From NCBI RefSeq assembly GCF_023016285.1, contig NZ_CP095413.1, positions 4,602,501-4,666,500 of the forward strand: 64,000 bases of DNA, given 5' to 3'. This DNA comes from Muricauda sp. SCSIO 64092 (GTDB taxonomy: Bacteria > Bacteroidota > Bacteroidia > Flavobacteriales > Flavobacteriaceae). The number at the start of each line of letters is the position of its first letter. Position 1 is the stretch's first letter. Shown piece after piece: positions 54,432 through 63,397 of the stretch. The notes under the pieces were generated by a model. It had not been told where the DNA came from, made no database searches, and saw nothing but the letters and a program-made list of their open reading frames with translations. The translations under genes were made by a program, and so were the position numbers.

Positions 54432-54678
54432 CCTTTGGTCCCATTTACGGTATATTGATAATCGACACTTGAAATCCTTTTGATAAAGAGGCCGTGTTGC
54501 TCCCGATATACCTCCTTTCGAAATGACAAGTACAACCCGAACGTCATTTCCAACCGGTATACCGAGTGACCCATGTGGGCAAGGCCGAAAGGCCCATACT
54601 TCGCTCAATTAATATGACAAAAAACGGTATTCCAGAAGATTAAATGGGTTCTTTTATGCTATTGAAGTCGAACGGAAG
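54432..54678. repeat. REP-like intergenic element with nested dyads
   Basis: Between converging genes lies a 247-base region with GAAATGAC/GTCATTTC arms (54520-54527 and 54543-54550, 15-base spacer) and a hairpin GGCC-GAAA-GGCC (54583-54594) whose base extends as TGGGC/GCCCA. The style resembles dispersed palindromic intergenic repeats of flavobacteria. Only one copy is visible in this window, so the repeat nature is inference. It may also terminate both genes. Confidence 0.4.
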
Positions 54679-55059
54679 TTATTTAACAGCAATCATGGAT
54701 ATTTCGACATTTACGAACATGGGTAGGTTCGCCACTTCAACGGTCTCCCTTGCTGGAGCAGTATCTGGGTCAAAATAGCTGCCATAAACCTCGTTCACCA
54801 AGGAAAACTGATGCATATCCTTTAAAAAAATGGAGGTCTTTACTACATTTTCAAAAGTCATGTCCGCAGCTTCCAAAATAGCTTTTAGATTTTGCATACA
54901 CTGTTCTGCCTCTTTTTTTACGTCTCCTTTTACCAGTTCCCCGGTTCTCGGGTCAATAGGTGTTTGACCGGAAATATAGAGTGTGTCTTTAATCAGTATC
55001 GCCTGGTTATAAGGTCCAATGGGAGCGGGTGCATTTGAGGTGGTGATTATTGTTTTCAT
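54679..55059 (-). CDS. RidA family protein
   Basis: This 126-residue trimeric RidA/YjgF protein deaminates reactive enamine/imine intermediates. It has the N-terminal SNAPAPIGPYNQA, the catalytic arginine region TAPARETVEV, and the typical SGQTPIDPRTGELV. I use ATG 55059; the TTG at 55062 merely prefixes one residue. It lies convergent with the kinase gene and 99 bases upstream of its start is the lptD stop. Confidence 0.93.
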   Translation of the reverse strand: MKTIITTSNAPAPIGPYNQAILIKDTLYISGQTPIDPRTGELVKGDVKKEAEQCMQNLKAILEAADMTFENVVKTSIFLKDMHQFSLVNEVYGSYFDPDTAPARETVEVANLPMFVNVEISMIAVK

Positions 55060-55160
55060 CAATTTAGAATCTTTAGTGCAAGATAGCGCAACTTTCCGAT
55101 TTTGGATTCCGATATTTCTATTTGAGTTAAAGTATGGAACTCCACGTTGTGGAAACCCAA

Positions 55161-57893
55161 TTATCTGGGCCGGATATTGGCCTGGCTACGCTGCTCCCAC
55201 TTAAGGTCACTAAGGATGGAACTACTGATACCAATAAAGAAATCCCATCGTTCGTTACGACCAAAGGGTACCCAGTTGAAACGAAGGTCAAAACTTTTCA
55301 GATTTCGATTGAAGCCCAGCTGTGTCTGTGCAAATCCCTTTTGGACAAAATCATATCCCGAGGATACCCGAACATCCCATCTGGGCGATAATTTTACGTT
55401 TCCACTGAACATTAAAGAGGCATTGTTGATTTCGTTTTGCCTATTGGAGTTTTGATAGCCAAGTGCGAACTGCATGTTTAAATCCCACGGTATTTTGGTG
55501 CCGTAAACGGGGTTTTCAATATCTTCATCGTTGCGTTCATTATATTGGGTCCTATTATCAAATCCAAAACCAAACAAATCATCATCCCTACCACCACTTG
55601 CGGCCCTGTATTGATCACTGGCTTCCTTGGATTCGTCCTTGGTGGCCCCTGTCTTTTTAAACGTTTCATTGTTAAGTGAGTAGCGCAGGTTCAATGAGGC
55701 TCGGGTCAATCGCAATAAACTGCCCCCATTGGCTATATTGAAGGTGTTGATTCGTTGTCCATTGTTGTTAATGGTATAGGGGTCCAAGCTTCCCGTAAAG
55801 TTTATGGTCATCTTATTGTCCAATAGCTGCGTGCCACCATTAAAATTGATTGGTGCCAGTTTTAACGAATCCGCTTCAAAATTATAGGAGGTTGAAATAT
55901 TGAAATTACTTAAAATGGGAATCTTTTTTGGTTCGGTCACCGTGGAATCCCTGTCCCTAACCTTGGCCTCAATGGTGTTTTGTAGTGAAAAGGAAATGGC
56001 ATTGGCCTGGTTTAACGATGGTGCCCCATTGAGGGTTCCTTCAAACCTACTGTACAATACCTCTTCACCGTCATTGTCCAAATAAGTGTCGTAAAACTGT
56101 TCAAAGGAAGGGGTATAGGACCAGCCTATCTGTGGTCTCATAACATGTCGAATAGCCTGGATTTTCTTATCCTCACCAAAGGTCACCGTTCCATAGAGCG
56201 TGGTTCCAATACTGGCGTTGAGTCCGTATCGGTTGTAACGGTCAAAACCACTGATGGTATCCAGTACAACCTCCCTGTTGCTTTCGGGATCTTCCGGGTC
56301 CAATCCCCTTTCAAAGGTTTCCAAAGTCCAGACATCCTCATAATTTCCACCCACGGAAATACTAAAATATTTAGCGACTTTGAAGTTGGTGTTGAATGGA
56401 AGGGTGTGCCGGGCTCCGGCACGTGCGTTTTCGAACATTCGGCCCGTTAAAAAATCTTCGTCATTGGTCGTAAGCCTATTCTCAGCACGCATCTGGTACT
56501 GAAAATTGAAATTTTTGATCAGCCCCTTTTTAATACCGTCCCGTTTGGCAAAGGGAAAAATACGTTCCATACTAGCCTGTAATGTGGGTAGGGTCAAAGA
56601 AATATTATCGACATCCGGATCTCTGTTCAGACTGGTATTCTGATTATGGGACGCTGTCAGGTTTATATTTACGGATGGATACTCGGGGAACGTTTTTGAA
56701 TAGGTTATGGATGATGACAAGTTGTTGTTTTGCGTATTCTGCACATTAACCTGATTAAAGGAATTGGTGAAGAATTCACTACTGCCCAAATTGACACTGG
56801 CCGAAAATCTGGAATTTGGATTGGCCTTTGCATCTTGGGAATGGGAGATTTGGATATTATAGGTGGTTGTCCTGGAGAAATCATCAAATCCTTTTTGACT
56901 AAAGATTTGATTCTCAAACCTGAAATTGATGTTTCCCCTAAATCTATACCGTTTGGAATAAATGGACTGTGTTCTAAATCCATAACTCCCATTGGTAAAG
57001 AAATCCCCCATAAAGCTAAAATCCACATAATCATTTATGGGTAGATAATAGCCCCCGTTCTGTATGGCGAACCCCCTTCTGGGGTCTTGGGTAAAAGTGG
57101 GGAAAATAAGGCCTGCGGTTCTTCCGGTTGTCAAGGGAAAATAGGCAAATGGCAACGCTATTGGCGTAGGGACATCCACTAAATAAATATTACTGAAGCC
57201 GGCTATGATTTTTTTGCCCGGGACAAACTTGGCCTTTCTTACCCTAATGTAATAGTCGGGATCCAAGGTATCCTTGGATGTAGTGATTTTGCCGTCCTTT
57301 AGAAAATAAACGGAGTCATTTTCTTTTTTGGTCACTTGCGCGAGAACTTTCATGGCATCGGAACCCAAAGCGCCGGCTCCGGCATTTTGCTCGGTCCTGG
57401 AGTTCCAAATCAATGCTTTTTGGGTATCAAAATTGAAACGAATGGAATCCGGGATGACAATCTGATCACCTTGTTTAAAATAGGGGAGTTGGGTATAGGT
57501 GCCGGTGGAATCCTTGATCCTTCCGGCATACACTTCATTCTTAACATAATCCATTACAATGATACCCGCTTTGAGCTCTGTATCCTGATAATAGATTTCC
57601 GCCTCATTATAAAGATAGATTTTTTGGTCCTTTTGACTCAATTTCACATAATCCTTGGCCTTGTAGTTGATCTTTCCCAGTAGCAATTTCTTTTTTGTTG
57701 CGGCGGAATCCGCTGCTATGGAATCCACGGCTACGGAATCGGAAACTATGGTCGGGGGAGGCAAGGGGGCATTGATGGTATCCTTTAAACGTTTAATGGG
57801 CAAAGGCACAATTTGGTCTTCCTGTGCTAAACCAATTTGGCCTGCAAACACCAAAAACAATAGGATGTGGAAATGAAGTTTGTTTGTTTGCAA
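55161..57893 (-). CDS. lptD: LPS-assembly protein LptD (putative)
   Basis: This 910-residue outer-membrane protein inserts LPS into the outer leaflet. It has a signal peptide (HFHILLFLVFAGQIGLAQ), an OstA-like N-terminal domain (about 75-190; KLSQKDQKIYLYNEAEIYYQ) and a large C-terminal beta-barrel with repeated amphipathic strands and plug-like VPTPIALPFAYFPLT motif near 245-260, which is the LptD barrel entry in Bacteroidota. With the OstA-like protein at 12759-14444 it forms the Lpt pathway seen in this window. A -7 element lies at 57941-57948. Confidence 0.88.
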   Translation of the reverse strand: MQTNKLHFHILLFLVFAGQIGLAQEDQIVPLPIKRLKDTINAPLPPPTIVSDSVAVDSIAADSAATKKKLLLGKINYKAKDYVKLSQKDQKIYLYNEAEIYYQDTELKAGIIVMDYVKNEVYAGRIKDSTGTYTQLPYFKQGDQIVIPDSIRFNFDTQKALIWNSRTEQNAGAGALGSDAMKVLAQVTKKENDSVYFLKDGKITTSKDTLDPDYYIRVRKAKFVPGKKIIAGFSNIYLVDVPTPIALPFAYFPLTTGRTAGLIFPTFTQDPRRGFAIQNGGYYLPINDYVDFSFMGDFFTNGSYGFRTQSIYSKRYRFRGNINFRFENQIFSQKGFDDFSRTTTYNIQISHSQDAKANPNSRFSASVNLGSSEFFTNSFNQVNVQNTQNNNLSSSITYSKTFPEYPSVNINLTASHNQNTSLNRDPDVDNISLTLPTLQASMERIFPFAKRDGIKKGLIKNFNFQYQMRAENRLTTNDEDFLTGRMFENARAGARHTLPFNTNFKVAKYFSISVGGNYEDVWTLETFERGLDPEDPESNREVVLDTISGFDRYNRYGLNASIGTTLYGTVTFGEDKKIQAIRHVMRPQIGWSYTPSFEQFYDTYLDNDGEEVLYSRFEGTLNGAPSLNQANAISFSLQNTIEAKVRDRDSTVTEPKKIPILSNFNISTSYNFEADSLKLAPINFNGGTQLLDNKMTINFTGSLDPYTINNNGQRINTFNIANGGSLLRLTRASLNLRYSLNNETFKKTGATKDESKEASDQYRAASGGRDDDLFGFGFDNRTQYNERNDEDIENPVYGTKIPWDLNMQFALGYQNSNRQNEINNASLMFSGNVKLSPRWDVRVSSGYDFVQKGFAQTQLGFNRNLKSFDLRFNWVPFGRNERWDFFIGISSSILSDLKWEQRSQANIRPR

Positions 57894-57905
57894 AGCGATA
57901 AATCC

Positions 57906-57913
57906 TATTTTTG
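57906..57913 (+). promoter_or_regulatory. -7 element toward the amidase gene
   Basis: TATTTTTG fits TAnnTTTG on the plus strand in the divergent lptD-amidase region; the transcript would have a leader of about 105 bases. It is therefore only tentative. Confidence 0.3.
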
Positions 57914-57940
57914 TAAAGGTTTGGCTTAGTTTTTGGTGGT

Positions 57941-57948
57941 CAAACTTA
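57941..57948 (-). promoter_or_regulatory. -7 element for lptD
   Basis: On the minus strand this is TAAGTTTG, a perfect TAnnTTTG match, predicting a leader of about 40 bases before the lptD ATG. No -33 TTG is seen. Confidence 0.4.
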
Positions 57949-58024
57949 CATATATTTTTTGTTCCTCTTATGCGTCGTTACCATAAATTTAACCCATAGG
58001 GGAAGCCGAAAACACACCATTCCT

Positions 58025-59245
58025 ATGAATAAAAATCGGTTCGTTTTTGCCATTTGCCTTGGGTTGATATTCCTACTTTTTTCATTTATCAAAAATGATA
58101 CCGAACCATTCGATAAAGAGAAGTTCGTAGTCGTACTCGATGCAGGTCATGGTGGACATGATCCAGGGAACCTGGGCAATGGATACCTGGAAAAAAATAT
58201 TGCCCTTTCCATTGTTTTGAAGGCGGGACAAGTTTTGGAAAAGTATCCGGACGTTGAGGTTATCTACACCCGAAAAGACGATTCTTTTGTTGATTTGTAC
58301 AAAAGGGGTGAGATTGCAAACAAAGCCAATGCCGATTTGTTTGTTTCCGTACACTGTGATTCCCATAGTTCCAATGCCTATGGAATGGGAACTTTTGTTT
58401 TAGGTCTTCATGCCAATAGGCAAAACTTTGAGGTCGCTAAAAAGGAGAACAGTGTAATTTACCTGGAGGACAATTATGAACAGCGCTATTCGGAATATGA
58501 TATCAATTCCCCTGAATCCGTTATTGGGCTTACCATTATGCAGGAAGAATTTCTGGACCAGAGCATAGAATTGGCCAAATTGTTGCAGGATAATTTTACC
58601 AAAAAATTAAAACGAAAGGATAGAAAAGTAAAGCAGGCGGGTTTTATTGTTCTCCATCAAACCTTTATGCCCAGTGTCTTGGTGGAAACAGGTTTTTTGA
58701 CCAATAAAGATGAGGGGAGCTATCTCAATTCTGAAAAAGGCCAAAGGGAAATTGGCACGGCCATTGCCGATGCCATTTTAAGCTATAAAAATGGGTTCGA
58801 TGCCAATTTAGTGGAAGAGGAGACCGTTCAGGACAATCCTTTGGAAAAGGCAGGGAAAGCCGTTGTGGAGCAAACCAAGGTGGACCCAAAACCTAAAATG
58901 GAGGAGCAGGTTACGGAAAAAAAAGAAACCCCGACTGAACCATCCCCAAAAAGCAATGCCCCTAAAAATCCACTAAAAACCATCGTTTTTAAAGTACAAC
59001 TCTTGGCCAGTTCAAAATCCATCCCCTTAAAACCCGACAACTTTAAGGGCCTTGATAAACTCTCCTCCGAGCCTTACAAGAATATGTATAGATACCTATA
59101 CGGCAGTACCTCCAGTTATGAGGAAGCCGAAAAATTGAAGACAGAAGCAAATGCCAGGGGCTATACCACTTCATATATAGTGGCTTACCAAAATGGGAAG
59201 AGAATCTCCGTAAAGGAAGCCTTAAATTCTGCTTCTACACAATAA
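58025..59245 (+). CDS. N-acetylmuramoyl-L-alanine amidase with SPOR domain
   Basis: This 406-residue Amidase_3 (AmiC-type) enzyme cleaves the bond between MurNAc and L-Ala of peptidoglycan. It has a signal or anchor helix (FVFAICLGLIFLLFSFI), the zinc motif DAGHGGHDPGNLG, the glutamate in YLEKNIAL, the histidine in FVSVHCDSHSSNAYG, and the second glutamate in VLVETGFLTN. After a Pro/Lys-rich linker the C-terminus (about 325-406) is a SPOR domain that should target it to denuded glycan at division sites. ATG 58025 is chosen because the longest frame has no good signal. It is followed by the MlaD gene. Confidence 0.93.
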   Translation: MNKNRFVFAICLGLIFLLFSFIKNDTEPFDKEKFVVVLDAGHGGHDPGNLGNGYLEKNIALSIVLKAGQVLEKYPDVEVIYTRKDDSFVDLYKRGEIANKANADLFVSVHCDSHSSNAYGMGTFVLGLHANRQNFEVAKKENSVIYLEDNYEQRYSEYDINSPESVIGLTIMQEEFLDQSIELAKLLQDNFTKKLKRKDRKVKQAGFIVLHQTFMPSVLVETGFLTNKDEGSYLNSEKGQREIGTAIADAILSYKNGFDANLVEEETVQDNPLEKAGKAVVEQTKVDPKPKMEEQVTEKKETPTEPSPKSNAPKNPLKTIVFKVQLLASSKSIPLKPDNFKGLDKLSSEPYKNMYRYLYGSTSSYEEAEKLKTEANARGYTTSYIVAYQNGKRISVKEALNSASTQ

Positions 59246-59262
59246 GCCTCTAAAATTATTCC

Positions 59263-59270
59263 TAATTTTG
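59263..59270 (+). promoter_or_regulatory. -7 element for the MlaD gene
   Basis: TAATTTTG matches TAnnTTTG. The transcript would start near 59277, 17 bases before the TTG start codon at 59294, which supports that start. Confidence 0.45.
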
Positions 59271-59293
59271 TTTGAAACTGAAAAAGCGACCTT

Positions 59294-60253
59294 TTGAGAT
59301 TATCCAGGGAAGTAAAGACAGGAATTTTGGTATTGTTGGGAATTCTTGCGCTAATAATGGGCTTTAGTTATCTAAAGTCCTCTTCAATTTTTGACCATTC
59401 GAGAACCTTCTATGCCGTTTACGATCGTGTCGGTGGACTCCAAACGGGGACACAGGTATCACTTAACGGATTGGTAGTAGGTAATGTGACCGGGATTCGG
59501 TTCAAGGACAATTCCGGGAAGTTATTGGTGACCTTTGTGGTGAACAATGATTTCGAATTCTCCATAAATAGTAAGGTGGAACTTTTTGACACAGGAATTA
59601 TTGGGGGAAAGGGACTTCAGGTAATTCCGGCCTTTGATGGTGCCAGAAATGCGCAGTCCGGGGATACATTGATGTCCTCCACCAAACCGGGACTCACGGA
59701 ATTGGTACAACAAAAATTGACCCCGCTACAAATGAGCTTGGAAAGCACCTTTACGGATGCGGATACCCTTTTGACCAATATCAATAGCATTTTGGATAAT
59801 AGGACCAAAAAGGAACTTCAGGAAAGTATAGCTGGTCTCAACGATTTGATAAGAACCTTTAAGGGAAGTGCTTCCAAATTAAATTCCTTTCTGGAGGAGA
59901 ACGGGGAAGGATTGGATAGTACAATGAAAAATGTAAATACCATAACAACAAACCTTTCCAAGATTTCCGATTCTTTGGCAAATGCCGGACTTGGAAAAAC
60001 CATGGCGGACCTTCAGAACACCATTTCGAGTTTGAATAACATTCTTGGGAAAATTGAGAGGGGAGAAGGAACTTTGGGAAAAATGGCAAATAATGAAGAG
60101 TTGTACACCAATCTCACGGAAGTTTCCAGGGAATTGGATCTACTCTTACAGGATTTTCGGTTAAACCCAAAGCGTTATGTGAATGTTTCGGTCTTTGGCA
60201 AAAAACAAAAAGAGTATAAGGTGCCGGAGGACGATCCCGCCAGTAAACAATAG
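59294..60253 (+). CDS. MlaD-family (MCE domain) protein
   Basis: This 319-residue inner-membrane-anchored protein has an N-terminal helix (TGILVLLGILALIMGFSYL) and one MCE domain (about 35-120; FYAVYDRVGGLQTGTQVSLNGLVVG pattern with GIIGGKGLQV). The rest is a coiled-coil-prone tail. MCE proteins form rings that carry phospholipids between the membranes for outer-membrane lipid balance. The start codon is TTG; the family's usual ISREVKTGIL-like opening follows it directly as LSREVKTG. The companion Mla ATPase and permease are not in the window. Confidence 0.88.
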   Translation: MRLSREVKTGILVLLGILALIMGFSYLKSSSIFDHSRTFYAVYDRVGGLQTGTQVSLNGLVVGNVTGIRFKDNSGKLLVTFVVNNDFEFSINSKVELFDTGIIGGKGLQVIPAFDGARNAQSGDTLMSSTKPGLTELVQQKLTPLQMSLESTFTDADTLLTNINSILDNRTKKELQESIAGLNDLIRTFKGSASKLNSFLEENGEGLDSTMKNVNTITTNLSKISDSLANAGLGKTMADLQNTISSLNNILGKIERGEGTLGKMANNEELYTNLTEVSRELDLLLQDFRLNPKRYVNVSVFGKKQKEYKVPEDDPASKQ

Positions 60254-60270
60254 CAAGTTAAATAGGCAAT

Positions 60271-60298
60271 AAATTTATTATGCATGCATAATAAATTT
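60271..60298. promoter_or_regulatory. Perfect 28-bp palindrome at the Fe-S operon promoter
   Basis: AAATTTATTATGCA is followed directly by its exact reverse complement, with no spacer. It ends 2 bases before the -7 element at 60301 and covers the -33 region. A palindrome of this length is not expected by chance in this window, so an operator for a dimeric regulator is likely. Confidence 0.7.
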
Positions 60299-60300
60299 TG

Positions 60301-60308
60301 TAATTTTG
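60301..60308 (+). promoter_or_regulatory. -7 element for the Fe-S oxidoreductase operon
   Basis: TAATTTTG matches TAnnTTTG. The predicted transcript start is near 60315, with the ATG at 60324. This argues against the TTG at 60306, which lies inside the element. Confidence 0.5.
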
Positions 60309-60323
60309 TATTTAATTATTTTC

Positions 60324-61652
60324 ATGATCTCATATATACCAAATATTGTTTTTGCAATTTTCCTTGCGTTGGGTATTGGTTATTTCACTAAAAATGTAAA
60401 AAAACTGATTCGCAATATAAGATTGGGAAAGGAAGCGGATGTAGATGGCGATAAGGGGCAACGATGGAAGAATATGGCGAGGATCGCATTGGGGCAAACC
60501 AAAATGGTGGTCAGGCCCATAGCGGGTTTAATGCACATTATTGTTTATCTGGGTTTTATTATCATCAACATTGAAGTATTGGAAATCATCATAGACGGGT
60601 TACTCGGAACACACCGAATCTTCGCCTTTATGGGTGGATTCTATGATTTTCTTATCGGTTCTTTTGAGATACTGGCCCTACTTGTGATCATCGCTGTGAT
60701 TGTTTTCTGGATTCGCAGGAATATGATCAAACTTCAGCGGTTCATCAAGCCTGAAATGCAAGGTTGGCCAAAAAAGGATGGCAATCTTATCCTCTATATC
60801 GAGTTGGTATTGATGCTGTTGTTTTTGACCATGAACGCAACGGATTATCAGCTTCAACAAATGGGTGCGGAACACTATTCCGAGGCCGGTTCCTTTCCCG
60901 TAAGTCAGTTTATTGCGCCCTTATTTGATGGAATGTCCCAGGCAACCTTGATTGCAGTGGAAAGAAGTGCTTGGTGGTTGCATATTTTGGGTATTCTCTT
61001 CTTTTTGAACTACCTCTATTTTTCCAAGCACCTGCACATTCTATTGGCATTCCCCAATACCTTTTATGGAAAACTGAAGCCTAACGGGCAGTTCAGTAAT
61101 GTTGAAGCCGTTACCAATGAGGTGAAACTGATGCTGGACCCTTCCGCAGACCCCTTTGCCGCTACTGCGGAGGACGATGAAGAACCTGGGAAGTTTGGAG
61201 CATCCGATGTTATGGACCTAAATTGGGTACAACTAATGAACGCCTATACGTGCACGGAATGCGGCAGGTGTACTTCTGAGTGTCCGGCCAACCAAACAGG
61301 AAAAAAGCTTTCGCCCAGAAAGATAATGATGGATACCCGCGACCGGTTGGAAGAAGTGGGCAAAAACATGGATGCCAATGGTGGTACGTTTGAACCGGAT
61401 GGAAAACAACTATTGGACGATTATATATCAAGGGAGGAGCTTTGGGCCTGTACTACGTGCAACGCTTGTGTTGAAGCCTGCCCCGTAAGTATAGACCCCT
61501 TGTCCATTATTTTGGAGATGCGCCGTTTTTTGGTGATGGAACAATCCGCCGCACCTTCGGAATTAAATAATATGATGGGGAATTTGGAGAACAATGGTGC
61601 CCCATGGCCCTTTAACCAAATGGACCGGTTGAATTGGGCACAAGAAGCATAA
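60324..61652 (+). CDS. Membrane Fe-S oxidoreductase with two 4Fe-4S clusters
   Basis: This 442-residue protein has an N-terminal membrane domain of five or so helices (residues 1-240) that resembles a heme b-binding NarI/HdrE module, then a ferredoxin domain with CTECGRCTSECPANQTG and CTTCNACVEACPVSIDP (two Cx2Cx2CxxxC[P] sets). It likely passes electrons between quinone and the second subunit. The next gene (CCG-type) starts 10 bases later, and the two form the heterodisulfide reductase-like pair common in Bacteroidota. ATG 60324 is used because the longer frame starts inside the promoter. The electron donor or acceptor is unknown. Confidence 0.85.
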   Translation: MISYIPNIVFAIFLALGIGYFTKNVKKLIRNIRLGKEADVDGDKGQRWKNMARIALGQTKMVVRPIAGLMHIIVYLGFIIINIEVLEIIIDGLLGTHRIFAFMGGFYDFLIGSFEILALLVIIAVIVFWIRRNMIKLQRFIKPEMQGWPKKDGNLILYIELVLMLLFLTMNATDYQLQQMGAEHYSEAGSFPVSQFIAPLFDGMSQATLIAVERSAWWLHILGILFFLNYLYFSKHLHILLAFPNTFYGKLKPNGQFSNVEAVTNEVKLMLDPSADPFAATAEDDEEPGKFGASDVMDLNWVQLMNAYTCTECGRCTSECPANQTGKKLSPRKIMMDTRDRLEEVGKNMDANGGTFEPDGKQLLDDYISREELWACTTCNACVEACPVSIDPLSIILEMRRFLVMEQSAAPSELNNMMGNLENNGAPWPFNQMDRLNWAQEA

Positions 61653-61662
61653 AAGTCAATAT

Positions 61663-62442
61663 ATGAATGTACCAACAATGGCATCCCTATTTGCCGAAGG
61701 CAAACAGCCAGAAGTCCTTTTTTGGGTAGGTTGTGCCGGGAGTTTTGATGATAGGGCAAAAAAGATTACAAAGGCTTTCGTGAAAATTCTAAATCAGGCC
61801 AAAGTAAGCTTTGCGGTTTTGGGAACCGAGGAAAGTTGTACAGGTGATCCCGCAAAACGTGCGGGAAATGAGTTCTTGTTTCAAATGCAGGCCATGACCA
61901 ATATTGAAGTCATGAATGGGTATGAAGTAAAAAAAGTGGTGACCACCTGTCCCCATTGCTTTAATACCTTAAAGAATGAATATCCGGGCTTGGGTGGAAA
62001 TTACGAGGTAATCCACCATACCACTTTCTTAAAACAGCTTTTGGAGGAAGGCAAAATTTCAATGGAAGGAGGCAGCTATAGGGGTAAACGTATCACTTTC
62101 CACGATCCCTGTTACCTGGGCAGGGCCAACGGTATTTTTGAAGCGCCGCGGGAACTCATCCAAAAGTTGGATGCCGAACTGGTCGAAATGAAGAGTTGTA
62201 AAAAACGGGGGCTTTGTTGTGGAGCCGGTGGAGCCCAGATGTTCAAGGAACCCGAGGAAGGGAAAAAGGATGTGAACATAGAACGTACGGAACAGGCGTT
62301 GGAAACCCAACCGGAAATCATAGCGGCGGCTTGTCCGTTCTGTAATACCATGATGACGGATGGTGTTAAGAACAAGGAAAAAGAAGCCTCCATTAAAGTC
62401 ATGGATGTAGCAGAATTGATTGCCGATGCAGAAGATTTATAG
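61663..62442 (+). CDS. CCG-domain Fe-S oxidoreductase subunit (HdrB/GlpC-like)
   Basis: This 259-residue protein has the two CCG (cysteine-rich) domains: CTGDPAKRAG...CPHCFNTLKNEYP in the first half and HDPCYLGRANG...CKKRGLCCGAGGAQMF...CPFCNTMMTDG in the second. Such domains bind noncubane Fe-S clusters in HdrB and in GlpC/LutA-type enzymes. It must act with the membrane ferredoxin protein encoded just upstream (10-base gap). Substrate reduction (heterodisulfide, lactate or quinone-coupled) cannot be fixed. It ends the operon controlled by the palindrome. Confidence 0.9.
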   Translation: MNVPTMASLFAEGKQPEVLFWVGCAGSFDDRAKKITKAFVKILNQAKVSFAVLGTEESCTGDPAKRAGNEFLFQMQAMTNIEVMNGYEVKKVVTTCPHCFNTLKNEYPGLGGNYEVIHHTTFLKQLLEEGKISMEGGSYRGKRITFHDPCYLGRANGIFEAPRELIQKLDAELVEMKSCKKRGLCCGAGGAQMFKEPEEGKKDVNIERTEQALETQPEIIAAACPFCNTMMTDGVKNKEKEASIKVMDVAELIADAEDL

Positions 62443-62468
62443 CACCCATGGACTTTTCCAGGAGAATG

Positions 62469-62491
62469 GGTATTATTTTGTAAGTAATACC
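62469..62491. terminator. Candidate hairpin after the Fe-S operon
   Basis: GGTATTA and TAATACC form a 7-bp perfect dyad with a T-rich 9-base loop, and ACCCAT/ATGGGT arms (62444-62470) flank it. It could end the Fe-S operon or regulate the next gene. Confidence 0.3.
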
Positions 62492-62522
62492 TGGATTTCC
62501 GTCTACTTTTAAAAATAAATCG

Positions 62523-63395
62523 ATGGCAATGACAATCCTTTCTAAAATGTGTAATAAAGCAATAGCAACTTTGATCTTTTTCATGGTTTCTTTTTGGGGA
62601 AATGCCCAAGACCGGGCCCTAAAGGAAAATCCTATTTTTTATGCCTCATTTGATGGAGGCACAAAAGCCCAGGTGGCCGTTGGGGATTCGGAAATTTATA
62701 CGGCCTTGGACAGAAAGAACCTGGAAGGTGCCAGTATGGGGCTGGAGGGTTCCAATGTAATCCTTGCCAAGGACAAGGGACTCAGTGGTGATGCTTTGGA
62801 CTTCAAGAAAAAGGGGAAACCGGTCGTTTTCTACGATGCGTTTCAAAACGTGGGATATTCATCGGAATCATGGAGTGGTGCCATTTCATTCTGGTTGCAA
62901 CTTGATCCGGCCGAGGATTTGGAACCGGGATATTGCGATCCCATCCAAATTACCGATGTGAATTATAATGATGCATCGCTTTGGGTGGATTTTACCAAGG
63001 AAAACCCAAGGGACTTTAGGTTAGGGGTCATTGGTGATTTGAAACAATGGAATCCGGATAATTTGGGACCCGACGATAATCCGGAATTTGAAAAAAGACT
63101 GATCAGGGTTAAAAACCCCCCTTTTGGAAGAGGCCAGTGGACACATATTGTGATTAATTTTTCTGAGTTGGGCACGGCCAATGCAACATCGGAACTATAT
63201 GTGAACGCGGCCCTACAAGGAACCTTAAAAAATGTGGAGGACTTGTTTACCTGGGAAGAAGAGCGGGCCAAAATCTTTCTTGGTCTTAGTTATATAGGTC
63301 TTATGGACGAGCTTTCCATTTTTGACCAGCCGCTTTCTCCCACGGCAATCAAAAAGATATATGGGGCCAAGTCCCTAAAATCAATAATAGAATAA
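62523..63395 (+). CDS. Secreted LamG-like (concanavalin A-like) protein
   Basis: This 290-residue protein has a signal peptide (AIATLIFFMVSFWGNAQ) and a jelly-roll domain of LamG type (about 40-275): YASFDGG at the start, GALSFWL-type SGAISFWLQLDP in the middle and the closing IGLMDELSIFDQPLS with terminal IKKIYG. Such domains bind glycans or proteins at the surface. No catalytic residues of glycosidases are obvious and no T9SS tail is visible. It lies 80 bases after the Fe-S operon and 2 bases before the next gene, with which it probably shares a transcript. Confidence 0.8.
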   Translation: MAMTILSKMCNKAIATLIFFMVSFWGNAQDRALKENPIFYASFDGGTKAQVAVGDSEIYTALDRKNLEGASMGLEGSNVILAKDKGLSGDALDFKKKGKPVVFYDAFQNVGYSSESWSGAISFWLQLDPAEDLEPGYCDPIQITDVNYNDASLWVDFTKENPRDFRLGVIGDLKQWNPDNLGPDDNPEFEKRLIRVKNPPFGRGQWTHIVINFSELGTANATSELYVNAALQGTLKNVEDLFTWEEERAKIFLGLSYIGLMDELSIFDQPLSPTAIKKIYGAKSLKSIIE

Positions 63396-63397
63396 CA

